From JAIEPM01 sp964546815 (GTDB lineage Bacteria > Cyanobacteriota > Vampirovibrionia > Obscuribacterales > Obscuribacteraceae), in NCBI GenBank assembly GCA_964546815.1, contig CAZJLR010000029.1, positions 8,173 to 72,172 of the forward strand: 64,000 nucleotides of DNA. Reading direction: 5' to 3'. Made by a program: the position numbers and the translations under genes. A model generated the notes under the pieces. The model was not told the origin of the DNA and made no database searches. It saw only the letters and a list, made by a program, of their open reading frames with translations. Below, piece by piece: positions 8,179 to 16,758 of this stretch (position 1 is its first letter; the number at the start of each line of letters is the position of its first letter).

Positions 8179-8868
8179 TTATTTCAGCGCCTCCAATTCA
8201 TAGACACCGCTATCCACATCGGATATGAGCTGTCCTTGTTTCAAACTTATTACGCGCTTACGCATGGCGTTTACGATGGGTTGGTCGTGCGTGGAAATCA
8301 GAACGGTGGTGCCACGCTGACTGATGCGCTCGAGCAATTGAACAATTTCAAGCGAAGTTTGTGGGTCTAAGTTGCCCGTAGGTTCGTCAGCCAGAAGCAC
8401 CGGCGGACCATTAACGATGGCCCTGGCGATGCCAACGCGTTGCTGCTCTCCACCAGAGAGGTTTTCGGGAAACTCGTCATCCTTATCTTCCAAACTTACG
8501 ATTGCCAGGGCGCTGTTTACACGGCGACGCACATCAATTTCATCAACTCCGAGTGCTCTGAGCACGTAAGCAATATTGTCAAACACAGTTTGCCTGGGCA
8601 ACAATTTGAAGTCCTGGAAAATGATTCCCAGACGGCGGCGCAAAAGCGGCACTTGCCCTTTTGAAAGCTTTGTAATATTGACACCACCGATGGTGACGGT
8701 ACCACGGGTGGGCAACTCTTCTCTGTACAAGAGACGCATCAGAGTAGACTTACCGGCTCCGGAAGGCCCAACAATAAACGCAAACTCGCCCAAACCGATG
8801 TGTAAATTGACGTCCGCCAGGGCTGGCTTGCCGTTGTATTCCTTGAAGACGTTTTGCAGTCGAATCAC
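8179..8868 (-). CDS. ftsE: Cell division ATP-binding protein FtsE
   Basis: ABC-type ATPase partner of FtsX. Motifs are complete: Walker A GPSGAGKST (34-42), Q-loop FQDFKLLP, signature LSGGEQQR, Walker B VLLADEPTG and H-loop ISTHD. At 229 aa it matches the family. The start is GTG with GAGG 8 bases upstream; no earlier ATG fits. It is the first gene of the ftsE-ftsX pair; the 134 bases upstream separate it from dciA. Confidence 0.95.
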   Translation of the reverse strand: MIRLQNVFKEYNGKPALADVNLHIGLGEFAFIVGPSGAGKSTLMRLLYREELPTRGTVTIGGVNITKLSKGQVPLLRRRLGIIFQDFKLLPRQTVFDNIAYVLRALGVDEIDVRRRVNSALAIVSLEDKDDEFPENLSGGEQQRVGIARAIVNGPPVLLADEPTGNLDPQTSLEIVQLLERISQRGTTVLISTHDQPIVNAMRKRVISLKQGQLISDVDSGVYELEALK

Positions 8869-9002
8869 GGGAAACCTCAGCTATCTTTCAAATGCTGCTT
8901 AGATATAGAATCGGCTAAAACCTAAACAGGGGCACAGTTCCAATATCAAAAACTGATGATAACACAGAAGTCACGAGGCACCTTGAGCGTTTGTTTATGA
9001 GC

Positions 9003-9710
9003 CTACTGAGCCAGAAGCATGCAGTTAAAACAAAGTTTAGAAGAGCCCACATCATGCAGCCGCAAAACAGGGTTGGAGCAACGCTGGCAACAGGGATAAT
9101 CGTGGCGCCGACGCCATTCGATGAGCTTCAGCTGTGATTCAAAAGCGTGAATAGCCTTCTGATTAAACTCCCCGTTGTTATCAGGATCTTCAGCCAGCTT
9201 CTTAGAAAGTTCTCCTATGAGTTGCTTATCATGATCGCTAAGCTCAAGTTCCCTTAGCTCTTTTTCACTGGCCTGGGGCAAGGGCGTTTCAGGAGCAGCC
9301 TCTTCCGGCTCTTTGGCGCGATGAAAGTTTTTCATATCAAGCCTGAGTCCGCGTAATTCAAGCCCGAGCGAACGGGCGGTAGAGGCTAAAGAGCCAATGA
9401 GTTTGCTTTTCATCAGGCTGAGTTCTTGCGCCACGGAGGCATCTCGCACAGCAACAACCAGGTTGTGCTGATGGTCGATGAAGAGAGGACGGCTGCGTTC
9501 TGCCAGACCCTTTGGTACGACACTTTCCCAAACTTGCATCAATGCGTGCTCGCGAAGACGCTTTTCCAGACCCAGGCGCAGCATGACTTCAGGTAAGACT
9601 TTGTCGACAAGATCCATTTGAGATTTCTTGCGTCGACTATTGTCAGTCCGAGACCCGCTCAATGACTCTCTTGAGCTAAATCGACTGAATTTTTGTTTCT
9701 CATTATCCAT
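9003..9710 (-). CDS. DciA/DUF721 family protein with C-terminal zinc finger
   Basis: Residues about 30-125 match the DUF721/DciA fold: VWESVVPKGLAERSRPLFID followed by LVVAVRDASVAQELSLMKSKLI. DciA is the widespread bacterial loader of the replicative helicase DnaB. The middle (125-195) is acidic and probably flexible. The last 35 residues contain CCQRC and CFNC, two Cys pairs that look like a zinc ribbon, an addition not usual for short DciA proteins. The start is ATG with a weak upstream site. It is divergent from the SCP2 gene. No partner replication gene is adjacent, so the helicase-loading role rests on family membership. Confidence 0.8.
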   Translation of the reverse strand: MDNEKQKFSRFSSRESLSGSRTDNSRRKKSQMDLVDKVLPEVMLRLGLEKRLREHALMQVWESVVPKGLAERSRPLFIDHQHNLVVAVRDASVAQELSLMKSKLIGSLASTARSLGLELRGLRLDMKNFHRAKEPEEAAPETPLPQASEKELRELELSDHDKQLIGELSKKLAEDPDNNGEFNQKAIHAFESQLKLIEWRRRHDYPCCQRCSNPVLRLHDVGSSKLCFNCMLLAQ

Positions 9711-9847
9711 GATCGACTATCTCTACAAAACCGCACTCCGCCTTCGACCATCAGCCACACGCTAAATAAGCTTGGCACAAAGAGCCTGTCTATTACCGGA
9801 AATCAACAAAAATTTCCTCATCTGAGCCGGGCGCTACCCTGCTGAGT

Positions 9848-9853
9848 TATAAT
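9848..9853 (+). promoter_or_regulatory. Likely -10 element of the SCP2-domain gene
   Basis: A perfect TATAAT lies 58 bases before the GTG start of the downstream gene. No good -35 hexamer is seen at 17-bp spacing, so only the -10 is annotated. Confidence 0.45.
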
Positions 9854-9911
9854 CGCCCTTTATCACTTTTCGGGACTTATTGTTTAAGACCGGCTCGTTG
9901 AGGTTGAATTT

Positions 9912-10259
9912 GTGGTTAACGGAAAACCAATGGAAGAATTGCAGAAACGTTTTAATAGTTCTGCAGCACAAAATGTGTCGGCTACATATTTATTGCAAAT
10001 CGGCGGCGTAGAAGGCGGACCCTGGCTGACAAAAATCAACCTCGGCACACTTGAAGTTACACCTTACGAAGACGGTATTTCTCCATCACCCGATTGCACA
10101 ATTTCAGTTTCTGCCGAAGACCTCGAAATGATTATGGCAGGTAAGCTCTCTGCCATGACCGCAGCGCTTTCAGGCATGCTTTCAATCGACGGCGAACTTG
10201 GATTGGCAATGCAATTAGTGCCAATTTTCTTTGAAGGTCAAAATATCAATTTGTTCTAG
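9912..10259 (+). CDS. SCP2 sterol-binding-domain protein
   Basis: A 115-aa single-domain protein of the SCP2 (sterol carrier protein 2-like) family. The typical pattern is an LQIGGVEGGPWLTKI strand, then PDCTISVSAEDLEMIMAGKLSAMTAALSGMLSIDGELGLAMQL. SCP2 domains bind lipids or other hydrophobic ligands in a tunnel; the ligand here is unknown. The GTG start is preceded by TTGAGG; an internal ATG at codon 7 is the alternative. It is monocistronic: a -10 element lies upstream and a strong terminator 35 bases downstream. Confidence 0.88.
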   Translation: MVNGKPMEELQKRFNSSAAQNVSATYLLQIGGVEGGPWLTKINLGTLEVTPYEDGISPSPDCTISVSAEDLEMIMAGKLSAMTAALSGMLSIDGELGLAMQLVPIFFEGQNINLF

Positions 10260-10293
10260 TCTGCCGGCAGACAGAGCCAAATCACAGAAAAAG

Positions 10294-10318
10294 AAAAGCC
10301 CCGAAAGGGGCTTTTGCT
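10294..10318. terminator. Bidirectional Rho-independent terminator
   Basis: A perfect 9-bp stem AAAAGCCCC / GGGGCTTTT with a GAAA tetraloop; A-tract on one side and T-tract on the other. It lies between the convergent SCP2 and CvpA-like genes and can serve both. Confidence 0.95.
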
Positions 10319-10345
10319 TTATCAAAGTGATACCAGAGATGGTGC

Positions 10346-10918
10346 TTACTCGAGGTTGACTTTCGGTTTGTCAAAGTTAGGTTTGAACGAAGGCTCTTTG
10401 CTGGAAACAACAACAGAGCCCAAACCAGGCAGCAAGCCTTTGGCAACATTTCCCCAAAAACCAAGAATATGCGATTCGTTGAAGCCCAGCTTCATTTCGT
10501 TGACAAGTCCATCAGACTTCGGCGGTGGCTCAGGTATTTTGCAGTTGGGCGAAAGCATAGCCATGAGAGGCAATGTGCAAATCAGTCCCCAGCGGGCGAT
10601 GGCAACTGCAACACCGCCGCAGCGATCGAGTGCCATTGGACGTTCTTTTCGGTTCCAGGTGAGAACAAGACCCATCGCAATTTCGACTGAAATTTCAATT
10701 ACCAACCACATCATCAGGTAGGCAGCAAATGCAGCAAAGTGAGCAGCAATCAAAGTTTGCTGAACTATCCAGGTGCCGAAATCGACATAGAACATCTGAG
10801 TAACAAATGTGGCGATTAACATGGCAATAGGTCCCCGCCATGAATTGATGATGCCTACGTTCCATCCCGCCATGCATAGAGAAATCAAAACAAGTGTGAC
10901 AAATCCATCCCAGATCAT
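10346..10918 (-). CDS. CvpA-like membrane protein
   Basis: A 190-aa protein with about four predicted membrane segments (roughly 5-22, 30-47, 58-80, 100-120). A soluble Pro/Lys-rich tail follows. The opening WDGFVTLVLISLCMAGWNVGIINSWRG resembles CvpA family proteins, which begin with a short helix, a Gly and an RG turn; in E. coli CvpA is linked to colicin V production. The resemblance is moderate, so the family call is tentative. The start is ATG after GGGGACGGGG. It lies downstream of the aroE gene on the same strand, separated by a degenerate repeat element. Confidence 0.6.
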   Translation of the reverse strand: MIWDGFVTLVLISLCMAGWNVGIINSWRGPIAMLIATFVTQMFYVDFGTWIVQQTLIAAHFAAFAAYLMMWLVIEISVEIAMGLVLTWNRKERPMALDRCGGVAVAIARWGLICTLPLMAMLSPNCKIPEPPPKSDGLVNEMKLGFNESHILGFWGNVAKGLLPGLGSVVVSSKEPSFKPNFDKPKVNLE

Positions 10919-11102
10919 AGCCCCGTCCCCTGTACAAAAATCGCCACGATTCGCCTCTACTATTATAGCCTTGCGTAAGAAGCTGTGGGGTCTTGAGTAT
11001 CAATCCCGCAGAGTTAAGAACCCCATCAATGAAGGCGCGACGGGATGCGGCGCCCGTTTCGAAAGAATATTATGTGACGTAATGGCGGCACATATAAACG
11101 TG

Positions 11103-11199
11103 CGGGCGACGCATGGCGTCATCCACCAATTCATAGGGCGAAACTGCCTAAGCGAGCACCGCTGCTTAACTTCCGGGCGACGCATGGCGTCGCCCCTAC
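11103..11199. repeat. Type A palindromic element, copy 2 (overlaps the aroE stop)
   Basis: Reverse-orientation copy of the element at 7118: the interior TTCATAGGGCGAAACTG...TAAGCGAGCACCGCT matches the complement of copy 1. The right terminal repeat (11175-11199) is perfect; the left one is eroded. The end sequence GTAGGGGC reads through the 3' end of aroE on the minus strand and provides its TAG stop. A further degenerate piece (GCGACGGGATGCGGCGCCCG) lies at about 11037-11057. Confidence 0.88.
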
Positions 11200-12155
11200 A
11201 ATTCAGGGTTGTCCGATAATAAGCGAATGTGAGCGCGCATCGCGTCAATCATCAATTGAGTTGAGGGACGCTGCCCGGTCCAAAATTCAAATGACAGAGC
11301 AGCTTGTTCAGCCAACATGCGCAATCCATCTACGGCGAAAAGACCATGTTTTGAAGCAGCCTGCATTAGTAATGTTGGCGCTCCACTGCGATCGTAAACA
11401 GTGTCAAAGAAGATGGCGCCCTCGTTTGCTCTTGCAAATGTCAGCTCAGCCCATGATGGCAACTCAGTCTCGGTTAAACCAATTGGAGTGCAATTGACTA
11501 CATATGAAAATGCTTCAGTGCTTGCCAATTTTTCAAATGGCAATACTTCGACATTAGCCTTGATGTCGACAAGCTCTGAGATAGTTTTGCAAAGCTGCTC
11601 GCCAACCTGATTTGCCTCGGGCAATCGCCGCGCTGCCAGTACTATTCTTTTGCAGCCTTGCAGGATGAGCCCGGCAAGACAGGCTCTGGCCGCGCCACCA
11701 GCTCCAAGAACGAGAGCGTTATCAACCGGCATATCGTCGCAGGCGATTTTGTATATATCGAGATTTTGCTCTTTGATTTGCTGCGCAGCGCCAAGTTCTA
11801 CTTCCATTTGAGTGAACAGCGCATGCCTGAATGCTCTAATGAAACCGCCCAGGTCTGTATTGTGAGTCAGCATCTTTCTTTCAGCGTCAAACTTGACTGT
11901 GTTTACGGCGCCAACTATTTGAACTTCGCGACTGCGCGCTTCACTAAGCTGGAAAACAGCCTCTTTATGCGGAATGGTGACGTTAAATCCGTCGATCAAG
12001 TCAGCATTCAATTGAGCAATGCCCTCGACAAGATGCTCACGCTCGATATCAAAAGCGTCGTATGAGCCACTAAGTCCAAAAAATAAAAGCGCCGCCCGGT
12101 GCATGGGCGGCGAAAGTGAGTGAGAAACCGGATGACCAATTAAAGCAAGCTTCAC
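11196..12155 (-). CDS. aroE: Shikimate dehydrogenase AroE
   Basis: NADPH-dependent reduction of 3-dehydroshikimate to shikimate in aromatic amino acid synthesis. Visible motifs are substrate-binding SHSLSPPMH, the catalytic Lys in NVTIPHKEAV, the catalytic Asp in HNTDLGGF and the nucleotide-binding GAGGAARA. I choose the GTG at 12155 (VKLALIGHP). It lies just after the exbD stop and gives a standard N-terminus, whereas the longer frame starts at TTG inside exbD. The length is then 319 aa, a little long because of an insertion around residues 110-130 (EVELGAAQQIKEQNLDIYK). The last codons read NPEL then TAG, with the TAG lying in a type A repeat element. Confidence 0.92.
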   Translation of the reverse strand: MKLALIGHPVSHSLSPPMHRAALLFFGLSGSYDAFDIEREHLVEGIAQLNADLIDGFNVTIPHKEAVFQLSEARSREVQIVGAVNTVKFDAERKMLTHNTDLGGFIRAFRHALFTQMEVELGAAQQIKEQNLDIYKIACDDMPVDNALVLGAGGAARACLAGLILQGCKRIVLAARRLPEANQVGEQLCKTISELVDIKANVEVLPFEKLASTEAFSYVVNCTPIGLTETELPSWAELTFARANEGAIFFDTVYDRSGAPTLLMQAASKHGLFAVDGLRMLAEQAALSFEFWTGQRPSTQLMIDAMRAHIRLLSDNPEL

Positions 12156-12159
12156 TGGC

Positions 12160-12585
12160 TTAGAAGCCGCCGGCTTGCGAGGTGGCAACTCGCATTCGTT
12201 TGATTCCAACTGCAGCAGCTGCAGTCATCATCGCCACTACGTCTTTTTGCTTAGCTTCGGAATCGGCGTTTACTGTGCAAGGCACATCGTCTTTTCCAGT
12301 TTTCTTCTGGAATTCCCTCATCATATTTTGAATATCTTCTGAAGTGGAATTCTTAGGTACAGCTCGACCATTAAAAGCAATATTGCCTTCTTTATCAATA
12401 TCGATTGTAATGGCCTTACTTTCTTCGTCTTTTTTGGCGTTGCGAGTGTCAGGCGGCTTAATTTTCAAGTCGGATTTGTCCATCAGTGGAGCGATAAGCA
12501 TCATGATGACCAATAGCACCAAGAATACGTCTGTAAGAGGAGTTACGTTGATTTCCTCAAAGTTTGAGCCAGAGCCCATCGACAT
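12160..12585 (-). CDS. exbD: ExbD/TolR family biopolymer transport protein
   Basis: A 141-aa inner-membrane protein with one N-terminal TM (about 18-37). The TM contains the proton-path Asp in NVTPLTDVFLVLLVIMML, and a periplasmic domain follows. With ExbB it forms the proton-driven motor that energises TonB or Tol-Pal. The start is ATG after GGGGGTG. It is the third gene of a tonB-like/exbB/exbD run, and aroE starts within 5 bases of its end, implying cotranscription. Whether the motor serves TonB-type import or Tol-type envelope maintenance is not decided by sequence; the adjacent TonB-like gene favours the former. Confidence 0.92.
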   Translation of the reverse strand: MSMGSGSNFEEINVTPLTDVFLVLLVIMMLIAPLMDKSDLKIKPPDTRNAKKDEESKAITIDIDKEGNIAFNGRAVPKNSTSEDIQNMMREFQKKTGKDDVPCTVNADSEAKQKDVVAMMTAAAAVGIKRMRVATSQAGGF

Positions 12586-12629
12586 ATTGCTAACACCCCC
12601 TTCAAACTAAGCCTTGTTGAAACCCTACT

Positions 12630-13265
12630 CTAGCGTGCGTGCGATTCCGAGCTTACAAAGCTGAGGAACAGAAGCTTCAAAAGCAAGAAGTCATCGTTGA
12701 AGCGCTTCACTGTGTTCGTATAAGTGTTATTGAAAATAACTGCGAGGATGGCAACAATCAGTCCATATCCTGTAGCGATAAGAGCTTTTGCTACCCCGGT
12801 AACTACAACTGGAGTACCGCCGCCGCCTACGCCCATTTGGTCTAGAGTGAATACAACCCCGACCACAGTCCCGAACAGTCCAATAAATGGGCTGGTAGCA
12901 CCGATGGTACCAAGGATAGCCAGGTTCTTTTCTAACTTACGGGTTACAAGACCAACAGTAATGTCGAAAGCTTTCGAGAAGTCTTCCTTCTGTTCTGCCA
13001 TCAGACGAACGCCTTCTTCGGCAACTTCACCAACTACTCCACCCAAACGGCTGCAATCGGCCTGAGCGGCTTGCAACTGATTGCGCTCAAGGTTGCGTTG
13101 AAGCGCATGGATGAATGCAGAAACGTCACGACGATTTTTTTGGTAATACAAATATCGTTCGATGATTACGGCAACTGTAAGAATGGAGCAAATAGTAATC
13201 GGAATGGATGCAAACCAATCATGAATCATGAACTCCATAAAAAAGGTGAAAAACTTACTGTCCAT
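12630..13265 (-). CDS. exbB: ExbB/TolQ/MotA family proton channel
   Basis: A 211-aa membrane protein with three TM helices (about 18-38, 112-135, 155-180). The conserved ATSPFIGLFGTVVGVVF and AKALIATGYGLIVAILAVIFNN segments define the family. It assembles as a pentameric channel around ExbD helices and converts proton flux to mechanical work. The start is ATG with TAGGAGAAG directly upstream. The gap to exbD is 44 bases and to the tonB-like gene 121 bases, consistent with one operon. Confidence 0.93.
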   Translation of the reverse strand: MDSKFFTFFMEFMIHDWFASIPITICSILTVAVIIERYLYYQKNRRDVSAFIHALQRNLERNQLQAAQADCSRLGGVVGEVAEEGVRLMAEQKEDFSKAFDITVGLVTRKLEKNLAILGTIGATSPFIGLFGTVVGVVFTLDQMGVGGGGTPVVVTGVAKALIATGYGLIVAILAVIFNNTYTNTVKRFNDDFLLLKLLFLSFVSSESHAR

Positions 13266-13386
13266 TTCTTCTCCTACCTGAGAACGCCAACCCCTAGTAT
13301 CTGCCTTGCTGTCTATTTAGTACGGCGACGATTTTACCGCAATTTCTAACCGTGGCGCTTGACGCCGCATCTCTTGACTAAAGCCT

Positions 13387-15198
13387 TTAGAAGCTCCTGC
13401 CTCCTGAAAATACGTTGTAATCAAAGGTAAACTGAATATCTACAACCGATGGAGCACCAGCTGGCAACGGGCGAAATGGTGCTGCATTTTGTACAGCTTG
13501 CAAAGCTGCCTGGTCGGCAACTGCGGTTCCACCTGACTTATCAATTCGTAAATCTGACAACGTTCCATCACTGTGTACTTTGAAGATTACAACTACACGA
13601 CGTGACTCTTGACCACGAGGAGGGAACCAGGCTCTCTTAATTCTGCGTTGCAAATCTGCCATGTATGGTCCGAAGTCAACGTCAGCTTGAGCTGCTACTG
13701 AAGGTTTGCCAGGAGCTCCGTCTGTGTTGCCTGGAGTTCCGTCACCGCCGCCGCCCTTAGGCACTGACGGAGAAATGCTGATAGGTCCTTGTGCCCAACC
13801 GCCGCCGCTGCCGCCGCCGCGACCTGCGCGAACTGGGGCTGGAGCGCCGCTTGAACCACCACCGCTAGAACCACGTCCGCCGCCTGAGCTGGCTACAGGA
13901 ACTGGGCTTGGAGCACCGTGACCGGCGCCGCCACCGCTAGAACCGCCGCCGCTGGCTGCGATTGGAGCTGGAGCTTGTGGTCCGCCACCGCCGCCGACAG
14001 TGCCGCCACCGGTTCTAGCCATCGGTGCAAAACCGGAGGTTCCACCGGGAGCGCCAGAGCCCATTGCGATTGCTGTAGGAGCTAATGAGGGCAAGCCTTG
14101 CATACCGCCACCGCCTGGACGAGCCATCGGAGTCGGCATGGCTGCTCCGCTGCCTGGATGAGCGAGTGCGGAAGGAGCCAGTGAAGGCATAGGACTTGCT
14201 GAGAAAGTTTTTGGTGCAGCGCCAGCCATAGGCATTGGATTTGGGCTTGGTGCAGCCATTGGCGACGGAGCCAAACGCGGCTGTGCTGTTGGAGTTGGCG
14301 ATGGAGCCATCTTCATAGGACTTGGAGAAGGAGATGGCGAGGGCGAAGGCGACGGAGCCATGCGTGGCATTGGCGTCGGAGCCGGACTTGGACTTGGCGC
14401 CGGAGTTGGCGTTGGAGCAGCAGGACGTGGCGTAGGAGCCGGACTTGGTGCTTTCGGCGTCGGCGGAGTCGGTGTATGAGTTGGAGTTGGCGAAGTCGAA
14501 GGTTTGGCCTTTGGCGTTTCCTTTTGTGGAGCCTTCTCTGCAGCCTTAGGAGCCTGTGGAGCTTGTTTCGGCTTGGTTACATCGTGCTTCTTGTTTGTCT
14601 GGTCTTTGGAATTTACTGTTGAGCGCTTGTTTGTCTTCGGTCGCTCTTTAACCTGCATTTGTGGGTCGACGAATTCGATTTCAGTAAGCTGACTCTTGGG
14701 AGTCGGTGGAATTACAAAGAAGAACGCAATTATGAAAAGAGCAACCATGACGGAGAAGTGGAAGATATACGATCCACTTGTCGCCTCTGGCATCTCGATG
14801 ACAAAATCGGGATAAATGCGACGGCGCTTCATGGCGGCGTGGTCGTATGCATCTCTGACCGCATAGAACACGAAGCTAAGGAAGAAGCCACTCAAAATGA
14901 ATGAAATGGAACTGCCTAAGGTTGCTTCTTTCAACACCACAAGTAGCATTTTGTTTGGCTTCATGTGATATTGCGCGCCAAAGGCAAGCAAAGTATCCAA
15001 AATCGGGATATTGAAAGCCATTGCCACAAGCAAAAGAATGTTCAGTACAGAAACTGCGATGAAAAGTATTCCCTTGCGGGTCTCGCCGTTATACATCTGC
15101 CCAAGACCAGGCATCAAGAGCGACATGACAGCCGCTGTGTTGGGGTCTCGTGCCGGGGGTTGGTTAAAACCGCTAGGGCGCACCGATGTACTTGTCAT
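13387..15198 (-). CDS. TonB-like protein with N-terminal multi-TM domain and very long Pro-rich region
   Basis: A 603-aa composite protein. Residues about 17-130 hold a DUF5683/TM2-like membrane module (AAVMSLLMPGLGQMYNGETRKGILF) with two or three TM helices. A second membrane segment at about 150-172 precedes a typical TonB entry (PPTPKSQLTEIEFVDP). Residues about 190-500 are a Pro/Ala/Ser then Gly-rich linker (repeated PSPSPSP, APTPTP, SGGGG). The C-terminus (about 510-600) is a TonB_C domain: LQRRIKRAWFPP, VVVIFKVHSDGTLSDLRI, ALQAVQNAAPFRPLP. It is the first gene of an operon with exbB and exbD, so it is probably the energy-transducing TonB. The membrane domain fused at the N-terminus is unusual. 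Confidence 0.88.
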   Translation of the reverse strand: MTSTSVRPSGFNQPPARDPNTAAVMSLLMPGLGQMYNGETRKGILFIAVSVLNILLLVAMAFNIPILDTLLAFGAQYHMKPNKMLLVVLKEATLGSSISFILSGFFLSFVFYAVRDAYDHAAMKRRRIYPDFVIEMPEATSGSYIFHFSVMVALFIIAFFFVIPPTPKSQLTEIEFVDPQMQVKERPKTNKRSTVNSKDQTNKKHDVTKPKQAPQAPKAAEKAPQKETPKAKPSTSPTPTHTPTPPTPKAPSPAPTPRPAAPTPTPAPSPSPAPTPMPRMAPSPSPSPSPSPSPMKMAPSPTPTAQPRLAPSPMAAPSPNPMPMAGAAPKTFSASPMPSLAPSALAHPGSGAAMPTPMARPGGGGMQGLPSLAPTAIAMGSGAPGGTSGFAPMARTGGGTVGGGGGPQAPAPIAASGGGSSGGGAGHGAPSPVPVASSGGGRGSSGGGSSGAPAPVRAGRGGGSGGGWAQGPISISPSVPKGGGGDGTPGNTDGAPGKPSVAAQADVDFGPYMADLQRRIKRAWFPPRGQESRRVVVIFKVHSDGTLSDLRIDKSGGTAVADQAALQAVQNAAPFRPLPAGAPSVVDIQFTFDYNVFSGGRSF

Positions 15199-15690
15199 CT
15201 AGGTAAACTTCTTCGCTGGCTTGGGGATCCGAGGAATTTACGAGCAATTCAGGCTCGTAGCTGGCGTCTGAGAAAATGAGACCTGGTAAAAGGTTTAAGC
15301 CCAGAATCTACATAAATAATAGATTCTGCAAGAATGATTAATCTTAACTTAAATGCTTCAGCCAGACAACCCCACTTTCAAGACTCTGTAAAGGAAAAAG
15401 GCCTGTCAATGAGACTTCCTTTTTTAAGCTCTATATTGAATCTTATCGAACTCAATTAGTTTCCGCACTAGTGAAGGCCCTAATTGATCAAACAAAGTAG
15501 CTTCAATCCATAAACATATTGTCGAAAATCTTTGGATAAATTGCCAGGCTTTTTCATCCTGTCGATCGACCGGGTTGGCCCTATCGCAATTCCAGGGTTT
15601 TTACGGTGTGCGAATTCAAGCTGGGCTGGCATCAAGAGAAGACGAAGAATCCTTTACAGCTGCGGACTCTATAGAAAATAGACCTAAGCA
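15199..15690. other. Intergenic region upstream of the tonB-exbBD operon
   Basis: About 490 bases with no supportable gene. It should contain the minus-strand promoter of the operon. An imperfect inverted pair AAAGGAA / TTCCTTT around 15391-15425 could form a weak stem-loop. AT-rich runs occur at 15310-15360. Confidence 0.4.
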
Positions 15691-15722
15691 AACGAGTCGA
15701 TGGCATATACCATCGACTCGTT
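15691..15722 (-). terminator. Perfect 13-bp hairpin downstream of the secreted glycine-zipper gene
   Basis: AACGAGTCGATGG / CCATCGACTCGTT with a 6-base CATATA loop, 28 bases beyond the stop of the minus-strand gene at 15751. The T-run after the stem on the minus strand is short (TTTG). Confidence 0.75.
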
Positions 15723-15750
15723 AATGAATCTAAATTCTTGCAAATCGCAA

Positions 15751-16758
15751 TTACATAGGCATTCGCAAATCTTCAGCCAGCTCGATTTTGAGTTCGTCGC
15801 CAGGACGTACATCAACTCTCTTACCTTTCTTGGCACAAAGGATTACAACACCGATTGCGGTGCCGATGCCCAAGCCGATAAGCATTCCGCCGGCTGTGCC
15901 GACGCTTGAGCTGCTGCTTGAAGCGCCGCCGGCGATGGCGCCGATTACGGTGCCCAGTGCCATTGGAGCAACTACAGCTCCGGTGTCGAATGCCAGGTCT
16001 TTGAGACCGCGACGAGCATGTACAACGCCGCCACGAGCTACCAGAGTTGCCGATAGAGGAATCTGGTGACCGTCAGGAGTTGTAATAGTGTCAAACTTCA
16101 AAGCGACTGAACCGGAACGGCTGACACGCTTGGGAGCGTTGAGTCTGGCGATACGGCCTTTGATGACAGAACCGGCCGGCACTACTGTGGAACCGTCGAT
16201 TGTCAGGTCTTCTGCAGTTCTGGCAGCAAATTCGTCACCTTCTTGAGATGTATCGCTGTCAACAGCAGAATCCATAATGATTGGGCATTTGGTGCCTGAT
16301 GGCACGATACGGATATAACCTTGAAGAACCTTTTCTCCGCCGGCAGCAGGCGCAGCAGCAGCATCGGTGCTTGTAGTAGTAGTAGTAGTGGTAGGCGTGC
16401 TTGTATCTGTAATTCCTGTTTCAGTGCCGGTTGCGGCGCTGCTTGTGCTTGTGGTCGGCGCAGGAGTTTCGCTGGCACTTGGCGTTGCTACAGGAGTTTC
16501 GGTGGCTGCAGGAGGCGTAGAACCGGGAGGCGCTTGAGTTGAGGCGTCGCCTTCAGACCACATTGATTCTGGACTTGCAGCAGCATCTGACTTTGCAGCC
16601 GAAGTTCCGGCGTCAGTGCTTCCTTCGGCTGGCTGTTGTGCGCCCGGAGGCGAGAATATCTTGAAGTTAACCTGGGAGGAGTCTGCGGCCAAACACGGCG
16701 CCATAGTTTGGCTTAAGAAAAGGATGCTTGCGAGCACGTGACTAACACGTCTTGACAT
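15751..16758 (-). CDS. Secreted protein with Thr/Ala-rich region and C-terminal glycine-zipper, unknown function
   Basis: A 335-aa protein from the ATG preceded by AGGAGACAATAT; an upstream in-frame start lacks a ribosome site. Residues 1-24 form a signal peptide (LASILFLSQTMAPCLAA). Residues about 40-135 are low-complexity Ala/Thr/Pro/Ser, including a Thr run encoded by a trinucleotide (GTA) microsatellite on the plus strand. The folded part (about 140-250) has repeated beta-type segments: GTKCPIIMDSAVDSD, GSTVVPAGSVIKGRI, TTPDGHQIPLSATL. The VVPAGSVIKGRI element recalls VirB10/TrbI-like domains, weakly. A Gly/Ala/Ser-rich zipper (about 255-305) may insert in a membrane, and the end is acidic. 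No function is assigned. It is a single gene with its own terminator. Confidence 0.75.
   Translation of the reverse strand: MSRRVSHVLASILFLSQTMAPCLAADSSQVNFKIFSPPGAQQPAEGSTDAGTSAAKSDAAASPESMWSEGDASTQAPPGSTPPAATETPVATPSASETPAPTTSTSSAATGTETGITDTSTPTTTTTTTSTDAAAAPAAGGEKVLQGYIRIVPSGTKCPIIMDSAVDSDTSQEGDEFAARTAEDLTIDGSTVVPAGSVIKGRIARLNAPKRVSRSGSVALKFDTITTPDGHQIPLSATLVARGGVVHARRGLKDLAFDTGAVVAPMALGTVIGAIAGGASSSSSSVGTAGGMLIGLGIGTAIGVVILCAKKGKRVDVRPGDELKIELAEDLRMPM

Noticed and set aside
13706..13921. Plus-strand Pro-rich frame inside the TonB-like gene
   Set aside because: It is the complement of a Gly/Pro repeat region; the minus-strand gene has a folded C-terminus and operon partners.
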